Below, piece after piece: positions 53,469 through 62,104 of a stretch of DNA of 64,000 nucleotides; positions within the stretch are counted from its first letter, which is position 1, and each line of letters starts with the position of its first letter. This stretch comes from Martinezella rhizogenes (lineage in GTDB: Bacteria; Pseudomonadota; Alphaproteobacteria; Rhizobiales; Rhizobiaceae). The DNA lies in NCBI GenBank assembly GCA_013322215.1, contig JAAMEZ010000014.1, forward strand, positions 310,001-374,000, written 5' to 3'. Position numbers and translations under genes: made by a program. The notes under the pieces were generated by a model that was given only the letters and a program-made list of their open reading frames with translations, was not told the DNA's origin and made no database searches.

Positions 53469-53693
53469 ATGTATAAACGCAAGACACCCACGCTTGTCGA
53501 TTGGCTTGCGCTGCTAGCCCGCCTCGCGCCGATCATCAGCGCTTATCTTTGGCCGATATTCCTTCGTTTCATTCTAGGCGCTGTCTTTCTTGTCGCACTG
53601 GCCGCACTCATCTATCACTTGCTTGATGTGGAATTGAACTTTTCCGTGCATGGCTCTGCTCCCGGAATCGCTCCGTTCATGCACGAGCGATAG
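53469..53693 (+). CDS. Small two-helix membrane protein
   Basis: 74 residues from ATG 53469 with AGAGAAAG upstream; the frame upstream to 53256 does not look like protein. Residues about 12-35 and 36-53 are hydrophobic (WLALLARLAPIISAYLWPIF and ILGAVFLVALAALIYHLL). Short charged N-terminus MYKRKTPTL. No domain recognised. It lies beside another small gene of unknown role. Confidence 0.6.
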   Translation: MYKRKTPTLVDWLALLARLAPIISAYLWPIFLRFILGAVFLVALAALIYHLLDVELNFSVHGSAPGIAPFMHER

Positions 53694-53890
53694 TTTTGCC
53701 TTGGGGTCGATTGCCTCCCGCTATCGAGCCTGTGTGACATCCTTTCGGCGGAGCGCAAAAACCTGGGCTCGCAATTGACTGGAAGAAGGAAATCACGACA
53801 AGGTGCATCCCCACGGCCTTCTCCATCGCATCGGCTTGCCTGACATCGGAAAAGGCCATTCGATTGCTTAACGAGAGAGGAGCAGCAGCC

Positions 53891-54268
53891 ATGGGCAAGC
53901 TTCCCGACATGACGAAACATCGCGGCTTTCCTTCCGGCATGCCGGGAACCGGCGTCCAATTCACCATTCGCCGCGCGAACCCGAAAGGCGTGACGCCGAT
54001 CAAAAAGCTGCCGCGCCGCGCGCGGCCGGGAACGCAGGAACACCGGATCGACGCCGCATTCCTGCACGCGCTCTGGCACTATTTCGGACCCGAACCCTTC
54101 GAGCGCGGCAATCTCGACGCCGCACGCCTGAACCTGCTTTTTGAGCGCGAGGTCCTGCCGGCCGACAAGGATTTCGATCCGGTCTCCTATGAAGCCATGC
54201 TCGTCATCAACGAGAAACTGGCGCGCGAAAGCTTTCCCGAAGCGTTCGAAGACGTGATGGAAGTTTGA
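53891..54268 (+). CDS. Conserved-type small protein, unknown function
   Basis: 125 residues from ATG 53891 with AGGAG upstream. The N-terminus is basic with FPSGMPGTGVQFTIRRANPKGVTPIKKLPRRARP, and the C-terminal half is acidic and helical (FGPEPFERGNLDAARLNLLFEREVLPADKDFDPVSYEAMLVINEKLARESFPEAF). No signal or membrane segment. No family recognised. A hairpin at 54269-54288 follows directly. Confidence 0.65.
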   Translation: MGKLPDMTKHRGFPSGMPGTGVQFTIRRANPKGVTPIKKLPRRARPGTQEHRIDAAFLHALWHYFGPEPFERGNLDAARLNLLFEREVLPADKDFDPVSYEAMLVINEKLARESFPEAFEDVMEV

Positions 54269-54288
54269 CGCCACGCGGACGTGTGGCG
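54269..54288. terminator. Hairpin between convergent small gene and TetR gene
   Basis: CGCCACGC and GTGTGGCG with a four-base loop (one wobble pair), starting directly after the stop codon at 54268. No T-run. Possible weak bidirectional terminator. Confidence 0.45.
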
Positions 54289-54304
54289 AGCCTCGTGAGG
54301 GCCG

Positions 54305-54883
54305 TCAACTTAAGGGCTGCGCGGCCGAGCCGATACCTTCGACAAGGATGCGGACAATGCGCCTGATTTCCTGCCCGCTGAACGATCCCGTCGACAGTGC
54401 CGTCAGCATGGATTGCCCAAAAACCCCGAGCAGGACAAGGGTCATGAAATTGGGATCCTCGTCCTTGCGAATGATCCCTTGCCGCTGGCCAAGAGCCAGA
54501 ATGTCCCTCACAAGCCCTTGGAACGAAGGCCGACCGGACGGCGGGTCGAGCGATGGCCGGACGGCGGGACTGAGAGCAAGCCTTGCAAGCGACGGATTGG
54601 CAAGGCACCAGCCTGCGCTGTCGAGAAGCACCAGTTCGAGCAGGGACAGGACATTCTCGTTTGCCGCCATTCTCACGCGATAGCCGGCATCCTGCGCTTC
54701 GACCAGTGCGATCAGGCAGAGCGCAATGTCCTCTTTCGAGCGAAAAAGATTGTAGACTGTCTTGCGCGTCAGGCCGGCACGGCCAGCTATTTCCTCAATC
54801 GAGGTCTCCGCGAATCCAAGTTCCCTGAAAGCCGCGCCCGCGGCATCAAGGATGAGTTTCCTCGATCGTTCCCTGCGCTTCAT
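54305..54883 (-). CDS. TetR-family repressor
   Basis: 192 residues from ATG 54883 (MKRRERSRKLILDAAGAAF); further ATGs upstream lie inside the operator. The HTH is FAETSIEEIAGRAGLTRKTVYNLFRSKEDIAL. The C-terminal ligand domain is unspecific. Divergent from a DUF4336 gene, with palindromic operators between. Confidence 0.92.
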   Translation of the reverse strand: MKRRERSRKLILDAAGAAFRELGFAETSIEEIAGRAGLTRKTVYNLFRSKEDIALCLIALVEAQDAGYRVRMAANENVLSLLELVLLDSAGWCLANPSLARLALSPAVRPSLDPPSGRPSFQGLVRDILALGQRQGIIRKDEDPNFMTLVLLGVFGQSMLTALSTGSFSGQEIRRIVRILVEGIGSAAQPLS

Positions 54884-54904
54884 GATTGTCATTTTTATAC
54901 AATA

Positions 54905-54926
54905 GTGTAATTTTACACGAGTGTAA
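54905..54926. promoter_or_regulatory. TetR operator between TetR and DUF4336 genes
   Basis: GTGTAA-TT-TTACAC palindrome (54905-54918), plus a further half site GTGTAA at 54921-54926. It lies 21 bp from the TetR start and 18 bp from the DUF4336 start, so it can repress both. Confidence 0.78.
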
Positions 54927-54944
54927 ATAAAATCGGATGCTGCC

Positions 54945-55643
54945 ATGTTGAAGGAATTCGGCCCCGATATCTGGACTGCCGATGGCCCGGCCGTGACGGC
55001 CGCAGCGGGATTTCACTATCCCACGCGCATGGCCGTCATCCGACTGCGCAACCACGATCTGGTCCTCTGGTCGCCGGTAAAGCTCTCGAGCGACCTTCGC
55101 TTCGCGATCGAAGCGCTGGGCGTCGTGCGACACCTCGTGCCGCCGAACTCGCTGCATCACACATGGCTTGCCGAATGGCGGGAAGCTTTTCCGGAGGCGA
55201 AAATCTATGCACCGCCCGGCCTGCGGGAAAAGCGAAGGGATATCGCTTTTGATGAGGACCTTCGCCGTGACACGCCGATCTCCGCCTGGACGGGAGAGAT
55301 CGATATCGCCATCGTGGAGGGAAACAGGATAACGACGGAAGCCGTCCTCTTTCACTACCGCAGCGAGACGGCGATCTTTGCCGATCTCCTCCAGCAGTTT
55401 CCGCGGGATTGGTTCAGGGGATGGCGGGGCCTCGTCGCCCGGCTCGATCTCATGGTGGCGCCAGAACCCTCCGTGCCCCGCAAATTTCGTGTGGCTTTTA
55501 CCGATCGTCAGGTCGCTCGCGCGGCGCTCGACCATATTCTGGCCTGGCCCGCGAAAAAGGTTCTGATAGCGCACGGAACCCCGATCACCACGAATGGCCA
55601 GGCATTTCTCCGGCACGCTTTTCGCTGGCTTGCCAGTGAATGA
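54945..55643 (+). CDS. DUF4336 protein (metallo-beta-lactamase-like)
   Basis: 232 residues. N-terminal LKEFGPDIWTADGPAVTAAAGFHYPTRMAVIRLRNHDLVLWSPV and central HLVPPNSLHHTWLAEWREAFPEAKIYAPPGLREKR are the DUF4336 hallmark; the latter replaces the usual HxHxDH metal site with an atypical histidine set. Function is not known. It is controlled by the divergent TetR gene, and acetate kinase and phosphoketolase follow it on the same strand after 105 bp, possibly in the same transcript. Confidence 0.85.
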   Translation: MLKEFGPDIWTADGPAVTAAAGFHYPTRMAVIRLRNHDLVLWSPVKLSSDLRFAIEALGVVRHLVPPNSLHHTWLAEWREAFPEAKIYAPPGLREKRRDIAFDEDLRRDTPISAWTGEIDIAIVEGNRITTEAVLFHYRSETAIFADLLQQFPRDWFRGWRGLVARLDLMVAPEPSVPRKFRVAFTDRQVARAALDHILAWPAKKVLIAHGTPITTNGQAFLRHAFRWLASE

Positions 55644-55748
55644 CAGCCTCGTTTGGCGAGAAAGAGCCGGGTGCGACCGTCTGCACGGTTGCTTCCGCAG
55701 GCGAACGCACTAACTTGCGGTAGTCGACACTCTTCATTCGAGGCTGAC

Positions 55749-56921
55749 ATGTCCGACGATGTCTTGCTGACATTCAACGCCGGCTCCTCGACCTTGAAAA
55801 TCGGGGTCTTCGAACTGGCGACCGAGGGGCCAAGGAATGTCGGCCGCGGCAAGATCGATTTCGATCAGAACCCACTGATGCTTCGCTATTCCATCGGCCC
55901 GGATAGATACGAGAAGGCGATCAGGGGCGACAACGGTGCACAGTTCGTCTCCGTCATCTCCGAAACGCTGGATCATATGCTGGCTCACCTTCCCGGCAGG
56001 CTCCGCGCGGTCGCTCACCGCGTCGTCCATGGTGGCCTGACGTTTCAAGAGGCAACCCGGCTGGACGACGCTGCCATCGAGCGGATCGAGACGCTCGTGC
56101 CCCTTGCCCCCCTGCACCAACCCCAGGCACTGCGTGCCATCCGATCGATGGAAGCGCTGCGGCCGAACGTCCTGCAGACCGCCTCTTTCGACACGGCCTT
56201 TCATGCATCGCAAGCCGACCTGGTGCGGCGGCTGGCAATTCCGCGCGTCATGCATGACGACGGCATACGCCGCTACGGCTTTCATGGGCTTTCCTACAAA
56301 TATATCGCCTCGCAGCTTCGAAAGATCGATCCCGAAGCTGCAAGAGGCAGGGTCGTGGCCTGCCATCTCGGCAGTGGCGCCAGCCTCTGCGCGATGGAGA
56401 ACGGTATCAGCCGCGACACGAGCATGGGATTTTCGGCACTGGATGGCATTCCGATGGCAACGCGCCCCGGCTGGCTGGATCCGGGTGCCCTGCTCTACCT
56501 TATGAGGACAGGGATGCGGCAGGCCGAACGGATCGAGGACTTCCTGTACCATGAATGCGGCCTGCTCGGCGTTTCAGGCATCAGCGGCGACACGCGGGTT
56601 CTGCTCGATGACGAGAGCCCGGAAGCGGCAGAAGCTATAGATCTGTTCTGCCTGCGCATATCAGGCGAGATCGGGCGGCTAGGCGCCACGATCGGCGGCC
56701 TCGACGCCATCATCTTTACCGCCGGCATCGGTGAAAACCAGCCGCAGATCAGGACCCGCGTTGTACAAAGGTTGCAATGGTTGGGTATTGAGATCGATGA
56801 AGGCGCGAACATGCGCAACGCGATCGCAATCGACGCGGCATCCAGCCGCGTGAAGCTGTTCGTGATCCCGACCGACGAGGAACGGGTGATCGCCGACGAG
56901 GCCGTTGCCCTCATCGCTTGA
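55749..56921 (+). CDS. ackA: Acetate kinase
   Basis: Transfers phosphate between acetyl phosphate and ADP. 390 residues from ATG 55749 ([19 protein letters not shown]), preceded by GAGGCTGAC. Motifs: NAGSSTLK at the N-terminus, [22 protein letters not shown] and GISGDTR, and [13 protein letters not shown]. These cover the substrate and nucleotide sites. It lies 19 bp upstream of the phosphoketolase gene, and together they convert xylulose 5-phosphate or fructose 6-phosphate to acetate and ATP. Confidence 0.95.
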   Translation: MSDDVLLTFNAGSSTLKIGVFELATEGPRNVGRGKIDFDQNPLMLRYSIGPDRYEKAIRGDNGAQFVSVISETLDHMLAHLPGRLRAVAHRVVHGGLTFQEATRLDDAAIERIETLVPLAPLHQPQALRAIRSMEALRPNVLQTASFDTAFHASQADLVRRLAIPRVMHDDGIRRYGFHGLSYKYIASQLRKIDPEAARGRVVACHLGSGASLCAMENGISRDTSMGFSALDGIPMATRPGWLDPGALLYLMRTGMRQAERIEDFLYHECGLLGVSGISGDTRVLLDDESPEAAEAIDLFCLRISGEIGRLGATIGGLDAIIFTAGIGENQPQIRTRVVQRLQWLGIEIDEGANMRNAIAIDAASSRVKLFVIPTDEERVIADEAVALIA

Positions 56922-56940
56922 CGAAAACGAGGAGACGCAG

Positions 56941-59316
56941 ATGAATGCCGTTAGCACACCGCTTTCACCCGAAGAGCTCGTACTGATCGATCGCTACTGG
57001 AAGGCGGCCAATTATCTGTCGGTCGGCCAAATCTATCTGATGGACAATCCGCTGCTGCGTGAACCGCTGAAACCGGAGCATATCAAACCGAGACTGCTTG
57101 GCCACTGGGGCACGACGCCGGGTCTGAACTTCATCTACGCGCATCTCAACCGCATCATCAAGGCGCGCGACCTCGACCTCATCTACATATGCGGCCCCGG
57201 ACATGGCGGCCCCGGCATGGTCGCCAATACCTATCTCGAAGGCACCTATAGCGAAATCTATCCAGATATCTCCGAGACGACGGAGGGGATGCAAAGGCTG
57301 TTCAAGCAATTTTCCTTCCCCGGAGGCATTCCGAGCCATGCCGCACCAGAGACACCCGGCTCTATCCATGAGGGCGGCGAGCTCGGCTATGCACTCGTGC
57401 ATGCCTATGGCGCCGCCTTCGACAACCCCGATCTGATTGTTGCCTGCGTCGTCGGCGATGGCGAGGCCGAGACCGGACCTCTGGCGGCGAGCTGGCACTC
57501 CAACAAGTTCTTCAATCCGGTACGCGATGGTGCGGTACTGCCGATCCTCCACCTCAACGGCTACAAGATCGCCAATCCGACGATTCTTGGCCGGGAAAGC
57601 GACGACGATCTCCGCAAGCTGTTTTGGGGCTATGGCTACGAACCCTTCTTCGTCGAGGGACATGAACCATCCGCCATGCATCAGGCAATGGCCGCCGCGT
57701 TTGACGGGGTGTTCGACCGCATCCGCGACATACAAGGAAACGCGCGCGAAAAGACCTCGTCCGAAGGCATGCCGCGCTGGCCAATGATCGTGCTGCGGAG
57801 CCCGAAAGGCTGGACCGGCCCCAGGCAGGTCGATGGCAAGAAGGTCGAAGGCTTCTGGCGGGCACACCAGGTGCCGGTCGCCAATTGCCGCGGCGACGAG
57901 GGTCATCGCAAGATCCTGGAAGACTGGATGCGCAGTTACGATCCGGACGACCTTTTCGATCACAACGGGCGGCTGAAGGCCGAGCTGCAGGCGCTGGCGC
58001 CGCACGGCAAAAGGCGCATGGGCGCCAATCCCCACGCCAATGGCGGCCTGCTGCGCAAGGAGCTTCTGGTTCCCCCCATCGAGGATTACGCCATAGAGAT
58101 CGGCGAGCGCGGTAGCAAGCAGGTGCAATCCACGGAAATCCTTGGGCACTATTTGCGCGACACGCTGAAGCTCAATAATCCCGAGCAGAATTTCCGCATC
58201 TTCGGTCCCGACGAGACGGAATCGAACCGGCTCGGCAGCGTCTTCGAAGCCACCGATCGGGTCTGGATGGAGGCGATCGAGGATTATGACGTCCATCTGG
58301 CCCCGGATGGCCGGGTAATGGAAGTCCTGAGCGAGCATTTATGCCAGGGCTGGCTGGAAGGCTATCTGCTTACCGGCCGGCACGGGTTGTTCTCATGCTA
58401 TGAGGCTTTCATCCACATCGTCGATTCCATGTTCAACCAGCATGCCAAATGGCTGAAGGTTTCGCGCGAATTGCCGTGGCGCAAGCCGATCTCATCGCTG
58501 AACTATCTTTTGACGTCGCATGTCTGGCGCCAGGATCATAACGGCTTTTCCCATCAGGACCCCGGCTTTGTCGATCTCGTTGCCAACAAGAAGGCCGACA
58601 TCGTGCGTATCTATCTGCCGCCGGATGCCAATACGCTGTTATGCGTCGGCGATCACTGCCTCAGGACCTATGACCGGGTCAACGTCATCGTTGCCGGCAA
58701 GCAGCCGGAATCGCAATGGCTGAGCATGGATGAGGCGACCGCCCATTGTAAAGCCGGCGCCGGCATCTGGGACTGGGCGAGCTACGAGGACAACACGATC
58801 GCCCCTGACGTCGTGATGGCTTGTGCGGGCGACGTCCCGACCATGGAGACGCTCGCCGCCGTCATGCTGCTGCATGAGGCGATCCCCGATCTCAAGATCC
58901 GCACGGTCAATGTGGTCGATCTTCTGGCTCTGCAGGACCCGAAGCAGCATCCGCATGGCCTCGATCATCAGGCCTTCGATCAGATCTTCACGACAGACAA
59001 GCCGGTGATCTTCGCCTATCACGGCTATCCCTACCTGATCCACCGGCTGACCTACAGACGGACCAATCACGACAACATCCATGTGCGCGGCTTTATCGAG
59101 GAAGGCACGACGACCACGCCGTTCGACATGACCGTGCTGAACGAGCTGGACCGCTATCATCTCGCCCTTGAAGCAATCGACCGGGTTCCGGGCCTGGCGG
59201 ACAAAGTGCCCGACGTCGTCAACGGCCTGAAAGCAAAGCTCATCAAGCATCACGACTACGTCCGGCGGCACGGCGAAGACATGCCTGAAATCAGGGATTG
59301 GCGCTGGAAGCGATAG
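56941..59316 (+). CDS. xfp: Phosphoketolase
   Basis: ThDP-dependent phosphoketolase of 791 residues from ATG 56941, with GAGGAG upstream. Family motifs: N-terminal [27 protein letters not shown], ThDP site [19 protein letters not shown] (Mg/ThDP), and [24 protein letters not shown]. Length matches known Xfp/Xpk. It cleaves xylulose 5-phosphate and possibly fructose 6-phosphate to acetyl phosphate, which the linked acetate kinase then uses. Confidence 0.95.
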   Translation: MNAVSTPLSPEELVLIDRYWKAANYLSVGQIYLMDNPLLREPLKPEHIKPRLLGHWGTTPGLNFIYAHLNRIIKARDLDLIYICGPGHGGPGMVANTYLEGTYSEIYPDISETTEGMQRLFKQFSFPGGIPSHAAPETPGSIHEGGELGYALVHAYGAAFDNPDLIVACVVGDGEAETGPLAASWHSNKFFNPVRDGAVLPILHLNGYKIANPTILGRESDDDLRKLFWGYGYEPFFVEGHEPSAMHQAMAAAFDGVFDRIRDIQGNAREKTSSEGMPRWPMIVLRSPKGWTGPRQVDGKKVEGFWRAHQVPVANCRGDEGHRKILEDWMRSYDPDDLFDHNGRLKAELQALAPHGKRRMGANPHANGGLLRKELLVPPIEDYAIEIGERGSKQVQSTEILGHYLRDTLKLNNPEQNFRIFGPDETESNRLGSVFEATDRVWMEAIEDYDVHLAPDGRVMEVLSEHLCQGWLEGYLLTGRHGLFSCYEAFIHIVDSMFNQHAKWLKVSRELPWRKPISSLNYLLTSHVWRQDHNGFSHQDPGFVDLVANKKADIVRIYLPPDANTLLCVGDHCLRTYDRVNVIVAGKQPESQWLSMDEATAHCKAGAGIWDWASYEDNTIAPDVVMACAGDVPTMETLAAVMLLHEAIPDLKIRTVNVVDLLALQDPKQHPHGLDHQAFDQIFTTDKPVIFAYHGYPYLIHRLTYRRTNHDNIHVRGFIEEGTTTTPFDMTVLNELDRYHLALEAIDRVPGLADKVPDVVNGLKAKLIKHHDYVRRHGEDMPEIRDWRWKR

Positions 59317-59359
59317 GCGCGGTCACGCCCATCATGCGCGATCGAAGAAACCATGCGAA

Positions 59360-59395
59360 ATCGCCGCACCGGCGGCGATCAATTGCAATTTTGCC
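59360..59395 (+). terminator. Terminator-like hairpin after the phosphoketolase gene
   Basis: ATCGCCGC and GCGGCGAT with loop ACCG form an 8-bp stem, followed by an AATTGCAATTTT stretch. It starts about 43 bp after the stop codon and probably ends the ackA-xfp transcript. Confidence 0.6.
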
Positions 59396-59429
59396 TTCCA
59401 GACATGATCGGGTGCTCAATTTCCTGCGC

Positions 59430-59600
59430 CTAGCCAGCGAAGCATACCAGCAGGATCACAAGCACGGCGGCGGCAAGCCCGACGATAAATGTCAGACGCT
59501 GCCACCGTCGCTTCAGAATGATCTCGCCTTGGCGGACATCATCGGCGGAAAATGTCCGAGGCTCGTGCTTGTCTGGATCACCTTGATCTCTTCTGCTCAT
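59430..59600 (-). CDS. Small single-pass membrane protein
   Basis: 56 residues from ATG 59600, with GAGGG nine bases upstream (a second ATG lies at 59609). The N-terminus is charged (MSRRDQGDPDKHEPRTFSAD) and the C-terminal helix LTFIVGLAAAVLVILLVCFAG is a membrane anchor. Such very short proteins are abundant in rhizobia and often stress-linked. It follows the YbhB-type gene on the same strand by 56 bp, so it may share its EcfG-like promoter. Confidence 0.7.
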   Translation of the reverse strand: MSRRDQGDPDKHEPRTFSADDVRQGEIILKRRWQRLTFIVGLAAAVLVILLVCFAG

Positions 59601-59656
59601 CGCAACCATCCCTCGGCGGCAAAACCCGCCGATCATGTCTGCTTGCAGATTATGGC

Positions 59657-60118
59657 TTACGACCGATAGGTGCCGGTAAGGCTTGCTTCTGCAAGCATAT
59701 GTTTCTTCACCTTTTGCCACATTGCTTCGGCTCCGGCGGCCTCAGGGAGCGTCATCCTCGGCACATTCAGAGCGGCGAGCCGGAAAACATAACGATGGGG
59801 AGAGTCGCCGTCCGGCGGCTGCGGACCGTCGTAACGGGCATTGCCGAAATCATTCTTATAAAAGCGCAGCGCCTGCTCCTGCATCGTATCCACGTTTTCA
59901 ACCAGGCCGCTCCACTCCGCCGGAATATTGGCGATGCCGCAATGGCGGAACGTGCCACCCGGCGCATCCGGGTCCTCGATGATCAAGGCGAAACTTTGGG
60001 TCTTTTCAGGGGCGCCACCCCAGGCAAGCGGCGGGAATACATTTTCCCCGTCCAGCGCATGTTTGCTCGGTATCGGCGCATCCTCAGCAAAGGCCTTGCT
60101 GATCAACGTCAAAGCCAT
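59657..60118 (-). CDS. YbhB/YbcL (Raf-kinase-inhibitor-like) protein
   Basis: PEBP-fold protein of 153 residues from ATG 60118, with GAGGAGG upstream. The family residues are in PPLAWGGAPEKTQSFALIIEDPDAPGGTFRHCGIANIP, with the D-P-D-A-P motif of the anion-binding pocket, and YDGPQPPDGDSPHRYVFRLAAL. Function in bacteria is poorly known. Its promoter is an EcfG-like element (60178-60202) that overlaps a divergent copy for the DUF2934 gene, so it is probably a general stress gene. Confidence 0.88.
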   Translation of the reverse strand: MALTLISKAFAEDAPIPSKHALDGENVFPPLAWGGAPEKTQSFALIIEDPDAPGGTFRHCGIANIPAEWSGLVENVDTMQEQALRFYKNDFGNARYDGPQPPDGDSPHRYVFRLAALNVPRMTLPEAAGAEAMWQKVKKHMLAEASLTGTYRS

Positions 60119-60175
60119 TCGATCCTCCTCTTGCTGTCGTGGATTCATGAGCCTGTGAAGTTCTGAACCTAAGGT

Positions 60176-60200
60176 GGAACACGTCAGAATCATTATTGTT
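60176..60200 (+). promoter_or_regulatory. EcfG-like promoter, rightward, DUF2934 gene
   Basis: GGAAC at 60176-60180, 16 bp spacer, TGTT at 60197-60200. It matches the alphaproteobacterial general stress sigma factor consensus (GGAAC-N16/17-CGTT) except for one base. A second copy follows at 60209-60233 (GGAAC-N16-AGTT). Confidence 0.75.
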
Positions 60201-60202
60201 CC
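60178..60202 (-). promoter_or_regulatory. EcfG-like promoter, leftward, YbhB gene
   Basis: On the minus strand GGAAC (60202-60198), 16 bp, TGTT (60181-60178). It overlaps the rightward promoter almost entirely, forming a symmetric divergent pair. Located 60 bp before the YbhB start. Confidence 0.75.
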
Positions 60203-60208
60203 CCACAG

Positions 60209-60233
60209 GGAACATTCGCGCTCACCCGCAGTT
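60209..60233 (+). promoter_or_regulatory. Second EcfG-like promoter, DUF2934 gene
   Basis: GGAAC at 60209-60213, 16 bp, AGTT at 60230-60233. It is 28 bp before the start codon of the DUF2934 gene at 60261. One base off the consensus -10. Confidence 0.6.
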
Positions 60234-60260
60234 GTTCGAGCGTCCACGAAGGAGGAAAAA

Positions 60261-60518
60261 ATGACGGATGAACGGTTCGAGTGGATCAGCAAACGGGCCT
60301 ACGCCATTTGGGAAGCGGCCGGCCGTCCCTGGGGACGCAGTCAGCATCACTGGGACCAGGCCGCCAAGGAGCGCGAGATCATGGAGAGAACGCGCGCATC
60401 CGTCGACGGCGAAGAAGTGCTCGCAAGATTTCGACGGACGACTGCAATACGGCCATCAGAGGATGATGCTCGGGAAACCAGGGAAAACGCGCACTCCGAC
60501 GACGGGCGTCTCGGATAA
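60261..60518 (+). CDS. DUF2934 protein
   Basis: 85 residues from ATG 60261 after GGAGGAAAAA. The DUF2934 signature is ERFEWISKRAYAIWEAAGRPWGRSQHHWDQAAKERE, near the N-terminus. Such proteins are short and abundant in rhizobia, with unknown function, and often stress-induced. Two EcfG-like promoters precede it. No membrane segment. Confidence 0.9.
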   Translation: MTDERFEWISKRAYAIWEAAGRPWGRSQHHWDQAAKEREIMERTRASVDGEEVLARFRRTTAIRPSEDDARETRENAHSDDGRLG

Positions 60519-60619
60519 TTTCCAATCATCGGCAGTTCCCGAGCTGTTCCGTTCCTCTGCAAGACGAACGGATATCCGCAATACATCTTGATCCCCCCGA
60601 AATTTCGAAAGCCGACCTG

Positions 60620-60976
60620 CTAGTTCTGCGTTCCGTCACGATTTGGTTGGGCCGGCGTGCTCTTCGTGCCCTGCTGATTGTTTTCCGTGCGATCGGTCGG
60701 GGCGAGCTGTGCCGATTGCCCTGCCGGTGGCGTATTGTCTATCGTGCCTGCCTGCGGCTGCCCGCTGGAGGAGCTTATCGTCGGCGCCGGGCTCTGCGGT
60801 TTGTTTGGTTCGATATAACGACCCCAGACCTCAACACCAGCCCATGCGATTGCCGCCAGAACCAACGCCGAGATCAGGACGGCGAACAGGTGCGTACCGC
60901 GCACTCCCTGCCGGGCCTCGGTTGCGGACAATGTTTTCCTCTGTTCCGAGGGGTTCTTCGGTTCCTGAAATGCCAT
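60620..60976 (-). CDS. Small membrane-anchored protein, unknown function
   Basis: 118 residues from ATG 60976 with GGAGG upstream. A charged N-terminus is followed by one membrane helix (HLFAVLISALVLAAIAWAGVEVW, about residues 29-51) and a low-complexity periplasmic tail rich in Pro, Ser, Thr and Gln. No domain recognised. The EcfG-like promoter at 61014-61038 is 38 bp before its start. Confidence 0.7.
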   Translation of the reverse strand: MAFQEPKNPSEQRKTLSATEARQGVRGTHLFAVLISALVLAAIAWAGVEVWGRYIEPNKPQSPAPTISSSSGQPQAGTIDNTPPAGQSAQLAPTDRTENNQQGTKSTPAQPNRDGTQN

Positions 60977-61013
60977 TGCAAACCTCCATTTGTTGGGGAT
61001 GCCATATGGGCCT

Positions 61014-61038
61014 AACCGTGACGCCGGGAGATGGTTCC
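61014..61038 (-). promoter_or_regulatory. EcfG-like promoter, leftward, small membrane protein
   Basis: On the minus strand GGAAC (61038-61034), 16 bp, GGTT (61017-61014). One base off the consensus -10. It fits the start codon at 60976. Confidence 0.65.
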
Positions 61039-61072
61039 ACAGAGGGGCACCGCATGCGATTGGCATGGAACC

Positions 61073-61097
61073 GGAACAATGCGCAAAGCCCGACGTT
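61073..61097 (+). promoter_or_regulatory. EcfG-like promoter, perfect consensus, unknown-function gene
   Basis: GGAAC (61073-61077), 16 bp, CGTT (61094-61097): an exact match to the general stress sigma factor consensus. It points to the gene at 61248, 150 bp further on. Confidence 0.82.
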
Positions 61098-61247
61098 AGC
61101 CTCATGAGGTTACAGATCGTGCCAAGCGGACGCGATGGTGCTGAAGAATATGGAGATTTTTCCGCTTTCTCTCCGTAGCCAACGAAACGGCAGACGAGCT
61201 TCCTATCCATCCGATCTGCAGCCTTCCAACGTTCAAGGAGATGGAAG

Positions 61248-61571
61248 ATGGATGAACCTTTGAAGCTTTACCGTCTGGTCCCAATCGCAGCCGACCAAGA
61301 CCCCAACTGGCTGGATGCAAAATCGCATGGCGAGGTCCTGGTTGCCGCCCGCACCGCGGGCGATGCCCGTATCGTGGCGGCCGAAAGGGAACTGGATTTC
61401 ATGGATATCGATGCCGCGCCCGCAGAAGACAAGACGACGAGGATGGCAAGCGTCTTTCGCAACGAGAAACTCTATACCGTCATAAAGGTGCACAATGGCA
61501 AGGAATATCGTAAACGCGGTGTCGTCGAAGGAACGATCGGCGTCGACACCATCATCTCGACCCAGGTCTGA
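61248..61571 (+). CDS. Small protein, unknown function, stress type
   Basis: 107 residues from ATG 61248 after AAGGAGATGG. It has KLYRLVPIAADQDPNWLDAKSHGEVLVAARTAGDARIVAAEREL, a pattern like short stress-linked proteins in rhizobia. No membrane segment or signal peptide. It has a perfect EcfG-like promoter upstream, so it should be under general stress control. Confidence 0.75.
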   Translation: MDEPLKLYRLVPIAADQDPNWLDAKSHGEVLVAARTAGDARIVAAERELDFMDIDAAPAEDKTTRMASVFRNEKLYTVIKVHNGKEYRKRGVVEGTIGVDTIISTQV

Positions 61572-61932
61572 TTGGCCGTGCCGTTCGAGCGGCCAGAGCC
61601 TGACCAAATGCGGCCGCTTCCTGCTGATAGCGGCGGTCGCGACCGTGCTGTCATCGAATTTCGTATTCGCGCAGCAGCAACCGGACAATGATCCATGCAA
61701 GGCGGAAGACACCAATCGGCAGACCGACAACAAGCAGGCGGAAAACGGAAAGGCGTCGCCGACGCCGGATAATCCCAGTCAGAAACTGTCCGACTGCGGC
61801 GGCGTGCTGAAGCCGCCGGCCGTTGGCGACAGCAAGATGGAGAAGCCCGCGCCGCAGGTCGGCAACATGCCCGTCATCAAGCCTGGCGATCAGCAAAAAG
61901 AACAGCAGAACGGCCAACAACCAGACAAATAA
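61495..61932 (+). CDS. Secreted low-complexity protein, start uncertain
   Basis: The frame from ATG 61495 gives 145 residues but overlaps the previous gene by 77 bp. The signal peptide CGRFLLIAAVATVLSSNFVFAQ is real-looking and begins only near residue 39, where no ATG, GTG or TTG is in frame; the nearest candidate is CTG 61600. The mature part is rich in Q, N, D and P. Either a rare start codon is used, or the first ATG is right, or the gene is slightly damaged. No domain recognised. Confidence 0.5.
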   Translation: MARNIVNAVSSKERSASTPSSRPRSDWPCRSSGQSLTKCGRFLLIAAVATVLSSNFVFAQQQPDNDPCKAEDTNRQTDNKQAENGKASPTPDNPSQKLSDCGGVLKPPAVGDSKMEKPAPQVGNMPVIKPGDQQKEQQNGQQPDK

Positions 61933-61942
61933 TGCCCATCTC

Positions 61943-62089
61943 TCATGGCTTTGGTTCGGGCTGCTCTATGGGGCCGCGCGTCACGGCCCCAGAGTCTCGA
62001 CCATCGCTCGACGTAAACGGCTTGATGACGAGAATCGCCAGGATGGACGCGATCATCAAACCGAAAATGACGAGCAGCAGCATTCGCAT
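61943..62089 (-). CDS. 48-residue single-TM protein downstream of BON gene
   Basis: ATG 62089 to TGA 61943. MRMLLLVIFGLMIASILAIL forms one hydrophobic helix, followed by a short periplasmic tail with a GPIEQPEPKP end. AGGA lies seven bases before the ATG. It starts 15 bp after the BON gene stop, so the two are probably co-transcribed. Role unknown. Confidence 0.65.
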   Translation of the reverse strand: MRMLLLVIFGLMIASILAILVIKPFTSSDGRDSGAVTRGPIEQPEPKP

Positions 62090-62104
62090 GTCGAAGTCCT
62101 GATG

